Shown here piece after piece: positions 34,375 to 42,864 of a DNA stretch of 64,000 nucleotides. The translations under genes were made by a program, and so were the position numbers. The notes under the pieces were generated by a model, which was not told the DNA's origin, ran no database searches, and was given only the letters and a program-made list of their open reading frames with translations. Location: assembly GCA_964454025.1 (NCBI GenBank), contig CAYVRP010000007.1, forward strand, positions 1 to 64,000. The letters run 5' to 3'. Position 1 is the first letter of the stretch, and the number at the start of each line of letters is the position of its first letter. Origin of the DNA: JAFGBI01 sp964454025. Its GTDB lineage: Bacteria > Myxococcota_A > Polyangia > Polyangiales > Polyangiaceae.

Positions 34375-35253
34375 TCATCTTCGATCGGGACCTTCCGTTC
34401 GCTCGGTGATCGACGATGGGGACGGGGCGCGCGGCTCGGTCCACCACCGCGGCGACCCGCAGTCGTCGCTGCGGCAAGCCCGGCTCTCCTTGCAGGTAGA
34501 GCCACCGCCCGCGTTCGCCCCCCAAGCTGTGCACGCGCCGGGGACGCAATGGGCGCCCTCCGCCTGGGAGCGGGTGGAGTCGGTGGCCGCACGGCAGCAC
34601 CAGCCGCTACTGGCCTGCGCGCAGTCGTGGTGCCTGTCGGCCGTGACGGGCTCGAACCCCAACGGGCAGTCCTCCCAGCGCTCCGCGGTGCAGAGCTCGC
34701 CTCCGGCGATCTCGCAGGCGGGTGTCAGCTCGGCGCCAACGCCGCCCGCGCCCCCGGGCTCCCGGCGCACTGGCCGCGCGGCACTCGGCTTCACTCTCGA
34801 AGTCGTTCCCGTTGCTGCCGCAGAGCGCGCAGGTGAACGTCGCGCACTGGCCCGTGCTGGCGTCGAAGCAAGGGCGGGTCGTGATCGCCTCGCAGGGCCC
34901 GGCATGGGGTGGCAGATCTTCGTGGGGTGGCGCCGGGCCGCCGCAGGCGGCGCGCGACGCGGCCCCGGTCGAGGACTGGTTCGCGCCGATCGCGCAACCC
35001 ACCCGGCAGGCGAACGGCGAGCAGCGGCCGCGATCGACGTCGAAGCAGTAGGGGTCCATCGGCGAGGAGCCGCACAGGGCGTGGTCCGAGTGCGGGGGAA
35101 CGGTGAAGACGGCCATCCCACCTCGCCCCTCGCCTCCGCATCATTCTGCGAGGCCGCGCCGCGGGCCTCGCGGACGAGCTCGCTGCCCCCGCAGTGATCG
35201 CCTGCGGCGGGAGCGCTCACCACCCGGTCGAAGGTCGCGGGCGTCGGCTCCAC
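34375..35253 (-). pseudogene. frameshifted gene for a Kunitz-type, cysteine-rich protein
   Basis: Coding-quality sequence changes frame at least once. From about 35116 to 34745 one frame reads two Kunitz/BPTI-like units. The first has YCFDVDRGRCSPFACRVGC. The second has CFDASTGQCATFTCALCG followed by SNGNDFESEAEC. Near 34740 that frame turns to nonsense and the other one takes over, reading ELTPACEIAGGELCTAERW, CPLGFEPVTAD, SSGWCC and a Cys-rich end. The frame before 35116 (VVSAPAAGDHCGGSELVREARG) may also belong, which would need a second shift. Either the gene is decaying or the sequence has errors in its GC-rich runs. No signal peptide remains. Confidence 0.6.
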
Positions 35254-35460
35254 CTCTCGTGGCGCAAGCAGCGTCGCCGTCGTGCGCCGACGATCGAACA
35301 GGGTTTCGACCAGCGAGCCCCGCTCCCCGGCGCCGACCAGCCTGGCGTTGCTCTGCCCTCAGGAGCCGCGCGGCCGCCGGCAGGCGTCGGTGCCCGGCGC
35401 GATCCGGCGCGGCCCGCGGCTACAGGGGAGGTCGGGCGAGGGCCCTCCTCGGTCCGGTCG

Positions 35461-36987
35461 CTAGCGGGCGCCCGGGGCGAGGTACCGCTCGAGGAGCTCG
35501 CCGGTGGCGTGCTGGAGCTGGATCGCGGACAGGGCCAGATCGACGCGGGCGCGCTCGACGCGCTGGCGCGACTGCCGGAGCGAGTCCTCCGCCTCCTTGA
35601 CCTGCAGGGGCGTGCTGGTGCCGGCCTCGAAGCGCTGCTGCTCGGCCCGGAAGAGCTGCTCGGAGATCTCGGCGGTCTTCTTCGCCGCTTCGTACTGGGC
35701 CCGGGCGGTGCGCGCCTGGCTGGTCAGGGTCAGCGCGGAGGCGAGGACCCGCTGGCGCGCCGCCTCGAGGTTCGAGCGCGCCATGCTCACCGCGAGCGCG
35801 GCCTCGGCGCGGGCGGCCGAGCGCTGGCGGGCGTCGAGCGGGGTGCGGTAGACCAGGCCGAGGTGGGCGCTCAGCGCGGCGAGGCGCGCGACCTGACCGA
35901 CCGCGGGCGGCAGTTCGCCGTCGCCGAGCCCGCGCGCCTCGGCGTAGGACTCGAGGTCGAGGCGGGCGCGGTACGGCTCGGTGGCCGTCTTGGCCTGCTC
36001 CTCCGCGAGCCGCACCCGCTCGGCGAGCTCCGCGAGCTCGGGCGAGCTCGTCTCCAGCGACTCCACCAGCGCCGCCTCGCTCGGCAGCCGGAATTCCGCC
36101 GGCGGATCGCCGACGAGGTTCGCGGCGGCCACGCGACCACCCACGAGCTGATCGAGCACGAGCCGACGCTGGCGCACCGTGCCGAGCGCGCTCACCAGGG
36201 ACTCCTGGAGCTCGGCCTCGTGGTTCGCGAGCACCAGCACCTCGACCGGCGCCAGCGCCCCCGCGTCGCGGCGCGCCTCGGCGGCGCGGCGCTGCTCCGC
36301 TGCCAGCTTCAGCGCCTCGCGCTCGAGATCGACCGTACGGCTGGCGTACCAGGCCTCCCAATAGGCCGTGAGCACGTCGCGCGCGAGCTCGCTCGCGGCC
36401 AGATCCCGCGCGCGTTCGGCCTGGGTCCGGGCGATGCGGGCCGTCCGGAGGGGGGCGAGCCCGATCTCGCGGCCGCGGCCCTGCAGCAGCGGCTGCGTCA
36501 CCGTGGCGCGCGCCGCCATGTCGTAGCCGACCTGATCGCCGTAGCTCGGGATGGCCCCGCTCTGGGCGGTGAGGGGCCGGTCGGTGTCGTACCGGTCGCC
36601 CTCGACGCGCAGGCTGAGGGAGGTCCCCGTCGGGAACTCTTTGTCGAGCTGGGCGCCGCCCCCGAGGGTGTCGGTGCTGGAGGTGACGATGTCGCCCGTC
36701 TGCCCCAAGGTCGGCGATTCGCTGTGGGTGATGCCGGCGTCGGCCTGGAAGTTCCAGGGGAACGCGCCCTGCTCGCCCCGGACCCGCGCGTCCGCTTGCT
36801 CGTAGGCGAGCGCGCTGCTGCGGAAGCTCGGGCTCTGCTGCAGGGCGAGCCAGACCGCCTGCTCCGCGGTGCGCTCGGTCGGCGCGGCCGCGGCCGCGCC
36901 CGCGCCCGGCTCCGCGCGGGCCGGCGCGCCGGGCAGGAGGAGGGAGAGGCACAGGGTGAGGGGGAAGAGACGGGCCGGATCATTCAT
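35461..36987 (-). CDS. TolC-family outer-membrane efflux protein
   Basis: A 508-aa protein with a signal peptide (LFPLTLCLSLLLPGAPARA). Two long coiled-coil repeats are typical of outer-membrane factors: residues about 170-270 (AERARDLAASELARDVLTAYWEAWYASR) and about 385-490 (AARQRVLASALTLTSQ, FEAGTSTPLQVKEAEDSL). Three of these form the tunnel that carries substrates from the inner-membrane pump out of the cell. It is the last gene of a four-gene operon. Its ATG overlaps the end of the permease gene by eight bases. The substrate is unknown. Confidence 0.92.
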   Translation of the reverse strand: MNDPARLFPLTLCLSLLLPGAPARAEPGAGAAAAAPTERTAEQAVWLALQQSPSFRSSALAYEQADARVRGEQGAFPWNFQADAGITHSESPTLGQTGDIVTSSTDTLGGGAQLDKEFPTGTSLSLRVEGDRYDTDRPLTAQSGAIPSYGDQVGYDMAARATVTQPLLQGRGREIGLAPLRTARIARTQAERARDLAASELARDVLTAYWEAWYASRTVDLEREALKLAAEQRRAAEARRDAGALAPVEVLVLANHEAELQESLVSALGTVRQRRLVLDQLVGGRVAAANLVGDPPAEFRLPSEAALVESLETSSPELAELAERVRLAEEQAKTATEPYRARLDLESYAEARGLGDGELPPAVGQVARLAALSAHLGLVYRTPLDARQRSAARAEAALAVSMARSNLEAARQRVLASALTLTSQARTARAQYEAAKKTAEISEQLFRAEQQRFEAGTSTPLQVKEAEDSLRQSRQRVERARVDLALSAIQLQHATGELLERYLAPGAR

Positions 36988-38191
36988 GGCGGAGGGCCTC
37001 GATGGGATTGAGCCGCGCGGCCTTCTGGGCGGGGAAGTAGCCGAAGGCGACCCCGACCGCGGCGGAGAAGAGGAAGGCGCCGATCACGACCTCGGTCGAC
37101 ACCACGAAGGGGAGCGACATCGCCCGGGTCGCGAGGTACGACAGGCCGAGGCCGAAGCCGATCCCGATCACGCCGCCGAGCACGGAGAGCACGATCGCCT
37201 CGACCAGGAACTGGAGGAGGACCTCGCTCGCCAGCGCGCCGATGGCGAGGCGGGTGCCGATCTCGCGGGTGCGCTCGGTCACGCTCACCAGCATGATGTT
37301 CATGATCCCGATCCCGCCCACCAGCAAGCTTACGCCGGCGATCCCGCCGAGCAGCCCGGTCAGCGTCGTGGTGACGGCGCTCATCGTGCTCGCGATCTCC
37401 TGCACGTTGCGTACCGAGAAGTCGTTCGCACGCCCGGGCTGGATCCGGCGGCGCTCCGCCAGCAGGGCGGTGACCTGGCTCTGGACCACGTCAATGGACT
37501 GATCCTTGGCCGCGAGGAGCTGGATGCTGCTGATGGCGTCGTTGCCGGCGAGGCGGCGCTGGAAGGTGGTGATCGGCATCAGGATCGTGTCGTCCCGGTC
37601 CATGCCCATGGACGACTCGCCCCGCTCGGCCAGGAGCCCCACCACCTCGCAGGAGAGCGTCCCCACCCGGAGCCGAACGCCGCGCGGATCCGCCTCGCCG
37701 AAGACCTCCTCCCGGACGGTGGCGCCGATGAGGCACACCGGGGTGGCGGCCCCGATCTCGCCCGCCGTGAAGGGCCGGCCCGCGGCCACGGAGAAGCCGC
37801 TGACCGTGAGGTAGTCGGCGTCGCAGCCGGTCACGGTGGTCGGCCAGTTGGCGTTCCCGTACACCACCGTCGTCGAGCGGCTAGCGGTCCCGGTGACGGC
37901 GACGACGCCGGGGATCTCGCGGCGGAGGGCCTCGACGTCGGCGCGCTCGAAGGGCTCGGCCGCCTCCCGCACGCCGCCGGGACCGGGGCGGTCGGCGCCG
38001 GGGCGCACCATGATGAGGTCCTCTCCGAGCGCGCTGATCTCTCGGGTGACCTGGGCGGTCGCGCCCTTGCCGATGGTCACCATGGTGATCACCGCGCCGA
38101 CGCCGATCACGATGCCCAGCATGGTCAGGATGGAGCGCATCGCGTTGCGCCGCACCTCGCGGAGCGCGAGGACCAGGGTGACCCAGATCAT
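36980..38191 (-). CDS. MacB-type ABC transporter permease
   Basis: A 403-aa inner-membrane subunit. It has one N-terminal helix (MLGIVIGVGAVITMVTIG), a large periplasmic domain and three C-terminal helices including LLVGGIGIMNIMLVSVTERTR and the end FPAQKAARLNPIEALRHE. These are the FtsX/MacB-family signatures. Unlike E. coli MacB, the ATPase is a separate polypeptide encoded just upstream. The protein works by mechanotransmission: ATP hydrolysis in the cytoplasm drives the periplasmic part, which pushes substrate into the adaptor and TolC. The cargo (antibiotic, lipoprotein or peptide) cannot be told. Confidence 0.93.
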   Translation of the reverse strand: MIWVTLVLALREVRRNAMRSILTMLGIVIGVGAVITMVTIGKGATAQVTREISALGEDLIMVRPGADRPGPGGVREAAEPFERADVEALRREIPGVVAVTGTASRSTTVVYGNANWPTTVTGCDADYLTVSGFSVAAGRPFTAGEIGAATPVCLIGATVREEVFGEADPRGVRLRVGTLSCEVVGLLAERGESSMGMDRDDTILMPITTFQRRLAGNDAISSIQLLAAKDQSIDVVQSQVTALLAERRRIQPGRANDFSVRNVQEIASTMSAVTTTLTGLLGGIAGVSLLVGGIGIMNIMLVSVTERTREIGTRLAIGALASEVLLQFLVEAIVLSVLGGVIGIGFGLGLSYLATRAMSLPFVVSTEVVIGAFLFSAAVGVAFGYFPAQKAARLNPIEALRHE

Positions 38192-38895
38192 GCCCCTGCC
38201 TCCTCGGTGAGGATCTTCCCGTCCTTGAAGTGGATGGTGCGCGATCCATAGGCGGCCATGTCGGGCTCGTGCGTCACCATCACCACCGTGATGCGGCGCT
38301 CGCGGTTCAGCGCCGTCAAGAGCTCCATGATCTCGACGCTCTTGGTCGAGTCGAGGTTGCCGGTGGGCTCGTCGGCGAGCAGGAGCGACGGCTCGGTGAC
38401 GATGGCGCGTGCGATGGCCACGCGCTGCATTTGCCCGCCCGACATCTCGGCGCTGGTGTGGGGCGCGCGATCGCTGAGCCCGACCTGGGCGAGCGCCGCG
38501 AGCGCGCGCCGCCGGCGCTCGCGCGCGGGGACCCGCCGGTAGACCAGCGGCAGCTCCACGTTCTCGAGCGCCGAGGTGCGCGCCAGGAGGTTATAGCCCT
38601 GGAACACGAACCCCATGAAGTGCCGGCGGACGAGCGCGCGCTGGTCCTGGTCGAGCGCCCCGACTTCGACCCCGCGGAAGCGGTAGGAGCCGGCGGTCGG
38701 CACGTCCAGGCAGCCGATGACGTTCATCGAGGTGCTCTTGCCGGAGCCGCTCGCCCCCATGATGCTCACGAACTCGCCGGGGTAGATGGCGAGATCGACC
38801 CCGTCGAGCGCGCGCACGGCGTACTCGCCGCGGCCGTAGACCTTCTCGATGCCCCGGAACTCCACCACGGGGATCGCGGCAGACACGGGGCTCAC
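38188..38895 (-). CDS. MacB/LolD-type ABC transporter ATPase
   Basis: A 235-aa cytoplasmic ATPase. Walker A is GASGSGKST (about 48-56), the Q-loop is FQGYNLL and the ABC signature is MSGGQMQRVAIARA. Walker B is LLLADEPTGNLDS and the switch His is in VMVTHEPD. The core is MacB- and LolD-like, and LARTSALENVELPL is typical of that subfamily. The stop overlaps the permease start by four bases and its own start overlaps the end of the fusion-protein gene, so translation of all three is coupled. It powers the efflux complex. Confidence 0.95.
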   Translation of the reverse strand: MSPVSAAIPVVEFRGIEKVYGRGEYAVRALDGVDLAIYPGEFVSIMGASGSGKSTSMNVIGCLDVPTAGSYRFRGVEVGALDQDQRALVRRHFMGFVFQGYNLLARTSALENVELPLVYRRVPARERRRRALAALAQVGLSDRAPHTSAEMSGGQMQRVAIARAIVTEPSLLLADEPTGNLDSTKSVEIMELLTALNRERRITVVMVTHEPDMAAYGSRTIHFKDGKILTEEAGA

Positions 38896-40208
38896 TCCTC
38901 GGCCTCGACGGCGTTGACGATCACCGCGGCCCCCTCGACGAGCTCCGGCCCCTCCACCCGCGTCTTGGCGCCGCTGCTGGCGCCGGCGGTCACCGTCACC
39001 GCCCGCGGGGTCCCGTCACGCAGGATCCAGAGGGTCTTGGTGCCGGCCGCGGATCCCTTGCCGCCGCGGGTCGACGCCGCCGTCGCGGGGCTGCCGGCCC
39101 CGCCGCGGCCGCCGGGCGGGCCGCGCCGGAAGAGCGAGGTGAAGCCGAACCCCGAGCTCGACCTGGCGTCCGGCGGCGTGAAGCGCAGGGCGGCATTGGG
39201 GACGAGCAGGACGCCCTTCTCCTCGCTGACCGTGATCTCCGCGGTCGCGGTCATCCCCGGCCGGAGCAGGCTGGCCTGGTTGTCGACGGCGAGCCAGGCC
39301 GTGTAGGTGACCACCGAGGAGGAGCTGTTCGGCAGGTTCTTCACCGTGAGCACCCGCGACTCGAACCTCCGATCGGGGTAGGCGTCGACGGTGAACACGG
39401 CCGGCTGGCCCGGCTTGACGACGCCCACGTCGGCCTCGTCGATGGCGACCTCGAGTCGCATGGCCTCGAGGCTGGCGGCGATGGTGAACAGGACCGGGGT
39501 CTGCAGGCCCGAGGTGACCGTCTGCCCTGGCTCCACCAGGCGGTCGAGGACCACGCCGTCGATGGGCGAGGTCAGGATGGTCTTGTCGAGGTTGCTCTGG
39601 GCGACCTTCAGCGAGGCGTTCGAGAGGGCGGCCTGGGCGCTGTCGCTGGTGACCGAGGCCTCCGCCCGCTCCACGGCCGCCTCGGCTGCCTCGAGGTCCT
39701 GCTGCGAGGAGAGGCCCTGCGCGTGCAGGGTCTTCACCCGCTCGAGCTTGAGCTGGGCCTCCTTGAGGGTGGCCTTGGAGTTCTTGAGCGAGGCGTAGCG
39801 CGCGGAGAGCTGGGCCCGGGCCTCTTCCACCCGCGCCTCGTACGTCTCGGTGTCGATCTTCGCCAGCACCTGACCTGCGGTGACGCGGTCGTTGAACTGC
39901 ACCATCACCTCGACCACGCGCCCGGTGATCTCGGCGCCGACGTCCACGGAGTTGAGCGCCTCGAGGGTGCCGGTGGCCGTCACCTTCACCTGGAGATCGC
40001 CCCGCGTGAGCGGCTCGGTCTTGTAGACCACCTTGGTGGCGGAGGCCGCGCGCGACCGCCAAGAGTAGGCGCCGAAGCCGACGGCCAGGACCAGCATGGC
40101 GAGGAGGCCGCGGAGCGCCCAGCGCCGGATCCAGCTCGGCCGGGCGTGGGCCAGCAGGCGGGCGACTTCGTTGTCGGGGTTGGCGGCCCAGGGGTCGGGT
40201 GCGGTCAT
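38892..40208 (-). CDS. MacA-type periplasmic adaptor (membrane fusion protein)
   Basis: About 438 aa. An N-terminal membrane anchor (LRGLLAMLVLAVGFGAYSW) is followed by the first lipoyl half (VTATGTLEALNSVDVGAEITGRV), an alpha-hairpin (about 110-180) and the second lipoyl half (LTSPIDGVVLDRLVEPGQTV). Beta-barrel and membrane-proximal domains follow. A Gly/Arg-rich, disordered segment near residue 350-385 is a local insertion. It joins the MacB-like pump to TolC. I place the start at ATG 40208; the longer frame adds sequence from the promoter region. First gene of the efflux operon, driven by the element at 40237-40267. Confidence 0.93.
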   Translation of the reverse strand: MTAPDPWAANPDNEVARLLAHARPSWIRRWALRGLLAMLVLAVGFGAYSWRSRAASATKVVYKTEPLTRGDLQVKVTATGTLEALNSVDVGAEITGRVVEVMVQFNDRVTAGQVLAKIDTETYEARVEEARAQLSARYASLKNSKATLKEAQLKLERVKTLHAQGLSSQQDLEAAEAAVERAEASVTSDSAQAALSNASLKVAQSNLDKTILTSPIDGVVLDRLVEPGQTVTSGLQTPVLFTIAASLEAMRLEVAIDEADVGVVKPGQPAVFTVDAYPDRRFESRVLTVKNLPNSSSSVVTYTAWLAVDNQASLLRPGMTATAEITVSEEKGVLLVPNAALRFTPPDARSSSGFGFTSLFRRGPPGGRGGAGSPATAASTRGGKGSAAGTKTLWILRDGTPRAVTVTAGASSGAKTRVEGPELVEGAAVIVNAVEAEE

Positions 40209-40236
40209 GCGAGCCTTGGACGTCGGCCGGTGCCCT

Positions 40237-40267
40237 CTCCCTACCGCAGCGTGGGGCACTATTTTAG
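40237..40267 (-). promoter_or_regulatory. promoter-like element of the efflux operon, mirror of the one at 40377
   Basis: On the minus strand, reading toward macA, the sequence is CTAAAAT, nine bases, then CGCTGCGGTAGGGAG. The sigma operon promoter region has CTAACAT, nine bases, then CGCTGCCGTAGGGAG in the opposite direction. The distance from CTAA(A/C)AT to GTAGGG is 16 bases, as expected for -35 and -10 parts. It ends 28 bases before the adaptor start. I infer a shared, probably ECF-type sigma factor promoter. Confidence 0.6.
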
Positions 40268-40376
40268 AGATTTCGGGGCGGTCCTCCCCGCGGGGGCGCG
40301 GGCTCTCCCGGGGGTCGCCTACTCCGGCGCGGGCGGGTCCGGGCTGCGGGCGGCTCCGTCCCGGCGCGAGCCCGGG

Positions 40377-40407
40377 CTAACATGGGACGTGTCGCTGCCG
40401 TAGGGAG
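40377..40407 (+). promoter_or_regulatory. promoter-like element of the ECF sigma operon
   Basis: CTAACAT, nine bases, then CGCTGCCGTAGGGAG. It matches the minus-strand element at 40237-40267 in both halves and in spacing (20 of 22 specified bases). It lies 59 bases before the sigma factor start. Many ECF sigma factors activate their own promoter, so this pair would make the efflux operon part of the same regulon. Confidence 0.6.
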
Positions 40408-40466
40408 GCGAGCACGCCGGACGTCGGATCCTCAGTGAACGGTCGCCGAACGGAGAAGAGCCGCCA

Positions 40467-41000
40467 TTGGACAGCCTGGCAGAGGTCGCGGCGAGCGCGT
40501 CCCGTGGGGACGCGGAGGCATTTCAGCGGATCGTCCGGGCCACCAGCACGCGGCTCGTGCGCCTGGCGGCGCGGATCCTGGGCAGCGAGGAGGAGGCGGA
40601 GGACGTGGTGCAGGAGGCGTACGTGAAGGCTTTCCGCGCGCTCGCCGAGGGCCGGTTCGACCAGCGCTCCGCGGTCGAAACCTGGCTATACCGGATCGTG
40701 TCCAACGGCGCGATCGACGCCCTGCGCAGCCGGGCGCGGCGTCCGGTGCCGACCGACCGCCTGCCGGACGGGCACTGGGGCGGCGCGGGCTCGCCGGAGG
40801 CGCACCTCGCGCTGCGCGAACTCGACGATTGGCTCGGTGAGCTCCCGGCGGAGCAGCGGGCGGCGCTGGTGCTCAAGGCGGTGGAGGGCCGGGAGACGGC
40901 CGAGATCGCGGCGATCCTGGGCTGCACGGAGGGGGCGGTGGAGCAGAAGCTGGTGCGTGCGCGTGCGACGCTGCGCAAGCGAGGGCAGGACGATGACTGA
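40467..41000 (+). CDS. ECF-subfamily RNA polymerase sigma factor
   Basis: A 177-aa sigma-70 family regulator with only regions 2 and 4. Region 2 includes LGSEEEAEDVVQEAYVKAFRAL and ETWLYRIVSNGAIDALRSR (about 38-87). Region 4 includes LPAEQRAALVLKAVEGRETAEIAAILGCTEGAVEQKLVRARATLRK (about 127-172 in pieces). The start is a TTG with GGAGAAGAG six bases before it. Two small genes follow with overlaps, the first of them a candidate anti-sigma factor. It probably directs RNA polymerase to the mirror promoters at 40237 and 40377. Confidence 0.93.
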   Translation: MDSLAEVAASASRGDAEAFQRIVRATSTRLVRLAARILGSEEEAEDVVQEAYVKAFRALAEGRFDQRSAVETWLYRIVSNGAIDALRSRARRPVPTDRLPDGHWGGAGSPEAHLALRELDDWLGELPAEQRAALVLKAVEGRETAEIAAILGCTEGAVEQKLVRARATLRKRGQDDD

Positions 41001-41298
41001 TCCATACGAGGACGTCGATCGGCGGCTCGCCCGCCTGGCGGCGGCGACCGAGGACCTCGGTGTGCGCCCGGGATTCGAGGAGCGGGTCCTCGCGGCGGTG
41101 GCGGCCGAGCGCGAGCGCGCGGTGCCGAGCTCGCGGGCGGGCGACTGGCTCGCGGGGATCGCGCAGCTCGGGCGGGTGGCGATCGGCGCGGGGCTGCTGT
41201 TCGCCGGGGTGGCCACGATCGGCGCGGTGATGAGCGCGCGTGAGTACGAGACCGAGGCTGCGGTGGCCTACGGGACGGTGGAGCTCGACGCATGGTGA
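40993..41298 (+). CDS. small membrane protein, candidate anti-sigma factor
   Basis: A 101-aa product whose ATG overlaps the sigma gene by eight bases. About 55 cytoplasmic residues (DPYEDVDRRLARLAAATEDL) precede a single membrane helix (LGRVAIGAGLLFAGVATIGAVM) and a short outer tail. Overlap, topology and position match anti-sigma factors that hold ECF sigma factors at the membrane. No ZAS zinc motif (HxxxCxxC) is present, so it is not of that class. The role is inferred from context. Confidence 0.7.
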   Translation: MTDPYEDVDRRLARLAAATEDLGVRPGFEERVLAAVAAERERAVPSSRAGDWLAGIAQLGRVAIGAGLLFAGVATIGAVMSAREYETEAAVAYGTVELDAW

Positions 41299-41762
41299 GG
41301 AACAAGCGGCTGACGGGCGTGCTGGTGCTGGGCGGGGTGTTCCTGCTCGGCGCGCTGACCGGCGCGGCGGGCATGTACGCGCGGGACGTCCGGCAGCAGG
41401 CCGAGATGGTCGGCCCCGGCCGCTTCGCGCAGCGCCGGCACGGGTTCGTCCGCCGGCTCGGCCTGTCGGCGGAGCAGGCGCGGGAGGTCGACGCGATCTT
41501 CCGGCGTCACGAGGCGGAGATGGAGCGCGTCCGCCAGCGGATGCTGAGCGAGTGCGGGGGGCCGATGCGCGAGCACGCCGAGCGGATCGACGCGGAGATC
41601 CGCGCTCTGCTCGACGCCGACCAGCAGCGCCGCTTCGATCGGCTGCGCGCCGAGCGCCGGCGCCGGGGGCTCATGGGGCTGGGCCCGCCCGACGGTCCTC
41701 CGCCGGAGCCCGGCGAGCTGGCGGAGCCCCCGGCTCCGCCCGCGCCCGCCGGCTCCCCCTGA
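41292..41762 (+). CDS. Spy/CpxP- or CnrX-like periplasmic sensor protein
   Basis: A 156-aa protein anchored by an N-terminal helix (LTGVLVLGGVFLLGALTGAAGM). A helical periplasmic part holds LGLSAEQAREVDAIFRRHEAEM and later ALLDADQQRRFDRL, the LTxxQ-type pair of the Spy/CpxP fold. A Pro-rich tail ends it. It overlaps the small gene upstream by seven bases. By analogy with CnrX and with heavy-metal resistance sensors, it could detect metals or envelope stress and pass this to the anti-sigma factor and sigma factor. There is one Cys but no obvious metal site. Confidence 0.8.
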   Translation: MVRNKRLTGVLVLGGVFLLGALTGAAGMYARDVRQQAEMVGPGRFAQRRHGFVRRLGLSAEQAREVDAIFRRHEAEMERVRQRMLSECGGPMREHAERIDAEIRALLDADQQRRFDRLRAERRRRGLMGLGPPDGPPPEPGELAEPPAPPAPAGSP

Positions 41763-41871
41763 GCGGGGCCGTGGGGTGCGAGCGCGCCGCCCGCGCCGGA
41801 GGTAGGCTCCGGCCACGGAGAGATCCCCCTGGTGGCGCGCGCCACGTCCCGGGGCAAGACGGGGAGCGATC

Positions 41872-42750
41872 GTGCCGAGGAAGTCCAGACCGGGATCGCC
41901 CGCGATCTCCTGGCTGCAGCGGCTGCCGGAGGAGGAGCAGGGGCGGCTGGTCGCGCGCGCGCGGGAGGCCATGACGCGGCGGGCCGACCGCCACCGCGGC
42001 CTCGACGCCGACGGGCGCGAGGGCGTCGTCGCCGAGGCGATGTCGCGGTGGCTGCTCCAGGAGCCGCCGAGCGGCGCGGATCCGGTCCAGTGGGCGGCGG
42101 GGTTCGTCGATCCGATCGCCCGGGAGCTCCTGCGGCGCCAGGCGGAGCGGCGCGCCCGCGAACCCGAGGGGCGCGCGAGCGCGCTCGCTCCGCGGGTGCG
42201 GCCCGCCGCGGGCGGCCGCGCCCGCGCCAGCGTCACGCCCGCGCCGCGAGGACCCGCGGTCGAGGAGGTCGAGCTCGGGGACGAGGGCGAGGCGGCGATG
42301 GAGATCCTCCTCGCGATGCTGCCGCTCACCGTCGCGCCGATCCCCGAGGCGGACGGCGGCGGGTACGAGCTCTCGTGGAGCCGGAGCACGCGCCTGACCG
42401 TCGAGGCGCGCGCGGCCCTCGTGCGCGCGGCCCAGGCCGCGGTGGGGACGACCGATCTGTCGTCCGCGCGGTGGGCGAGCTGGGGCCGTGCCATCTGCGC
42501 GGTGGTCGAGGCCGCGCACCGCGACGCGGGCGGCGCGCCCCTCGCGCCCGACGAGATCGTGCGGCGCGCGGCCGCACGCGGGCTGCGGGTCACGCCCGAC
42601 GCGGCCGCCGCCCTGGCCGGCGCCGCCCTCGGGCGCCCCGAGGCCCGCGACGGCCGCCGCTCCCTCGAGGCCGTGGTCCGCGAACGCGTCAACGCCGCCC
42701 GCGCCCGCCACGGCCTCCGCCCCCTCCCGTCCACCACCCGCCTCCGCTGA
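41872..42750 (+). CDS. hypothetical protein, 292 aa
   Basis: I do not recognise this family. The product is soluble, with no signal peptide, and begins with helical sequence (WLQRLPEEEQGRLVARAREAM). A basic Pro/Ala linker runs about 95-130. The C-terminal part holds AEARGYELSWSRSTR-like beta sequence (residue about 160) and further helices. The GTG start has GGGGAGCG in front. The long frame on the opposite strand (41671-43467) is Arg/Pro-rich and is a shadow. It lies between the sigma operon and murI, in the same direction, but with gaps of about 110 bases on each side. Confidence 0.65.
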   Translation: MPRKSRPGSPAISWLQRLPEEEQGRLVARAREAMTRRADRHRGLDADGREGVVAEAMSRWLLQEPPSGADPVQWAAGFVDPIARELLRRQAERRAREPEGRASALAPRVRPAAGGRARASVTPAPRGPAVEEVELGDEGEAAMEILLAMLPLTVAPIPEADGGGYELSWSRSTRLTVEARAALVRAAQAAVGTTDLSSARWASWGRAICAVVEAAHRDAGGAPLAPDEIVRRAAARGLRVTPDAAAALAGAALGRPEARDGRRSLEAVVRERVNAARARHGLRPLPSTTRLR

Positions 42751-42864
42751 CTCCCGCTCCGCGCCCCTCCGCGCCCACCCGTCCCCGCCCCTGGACCCGA
42801 GCCCCGGCCCTCCTTTCTCCGCCTTGACCTCTCCCGCACCCCCGCGCGATGGTTCGCCCGCCGC

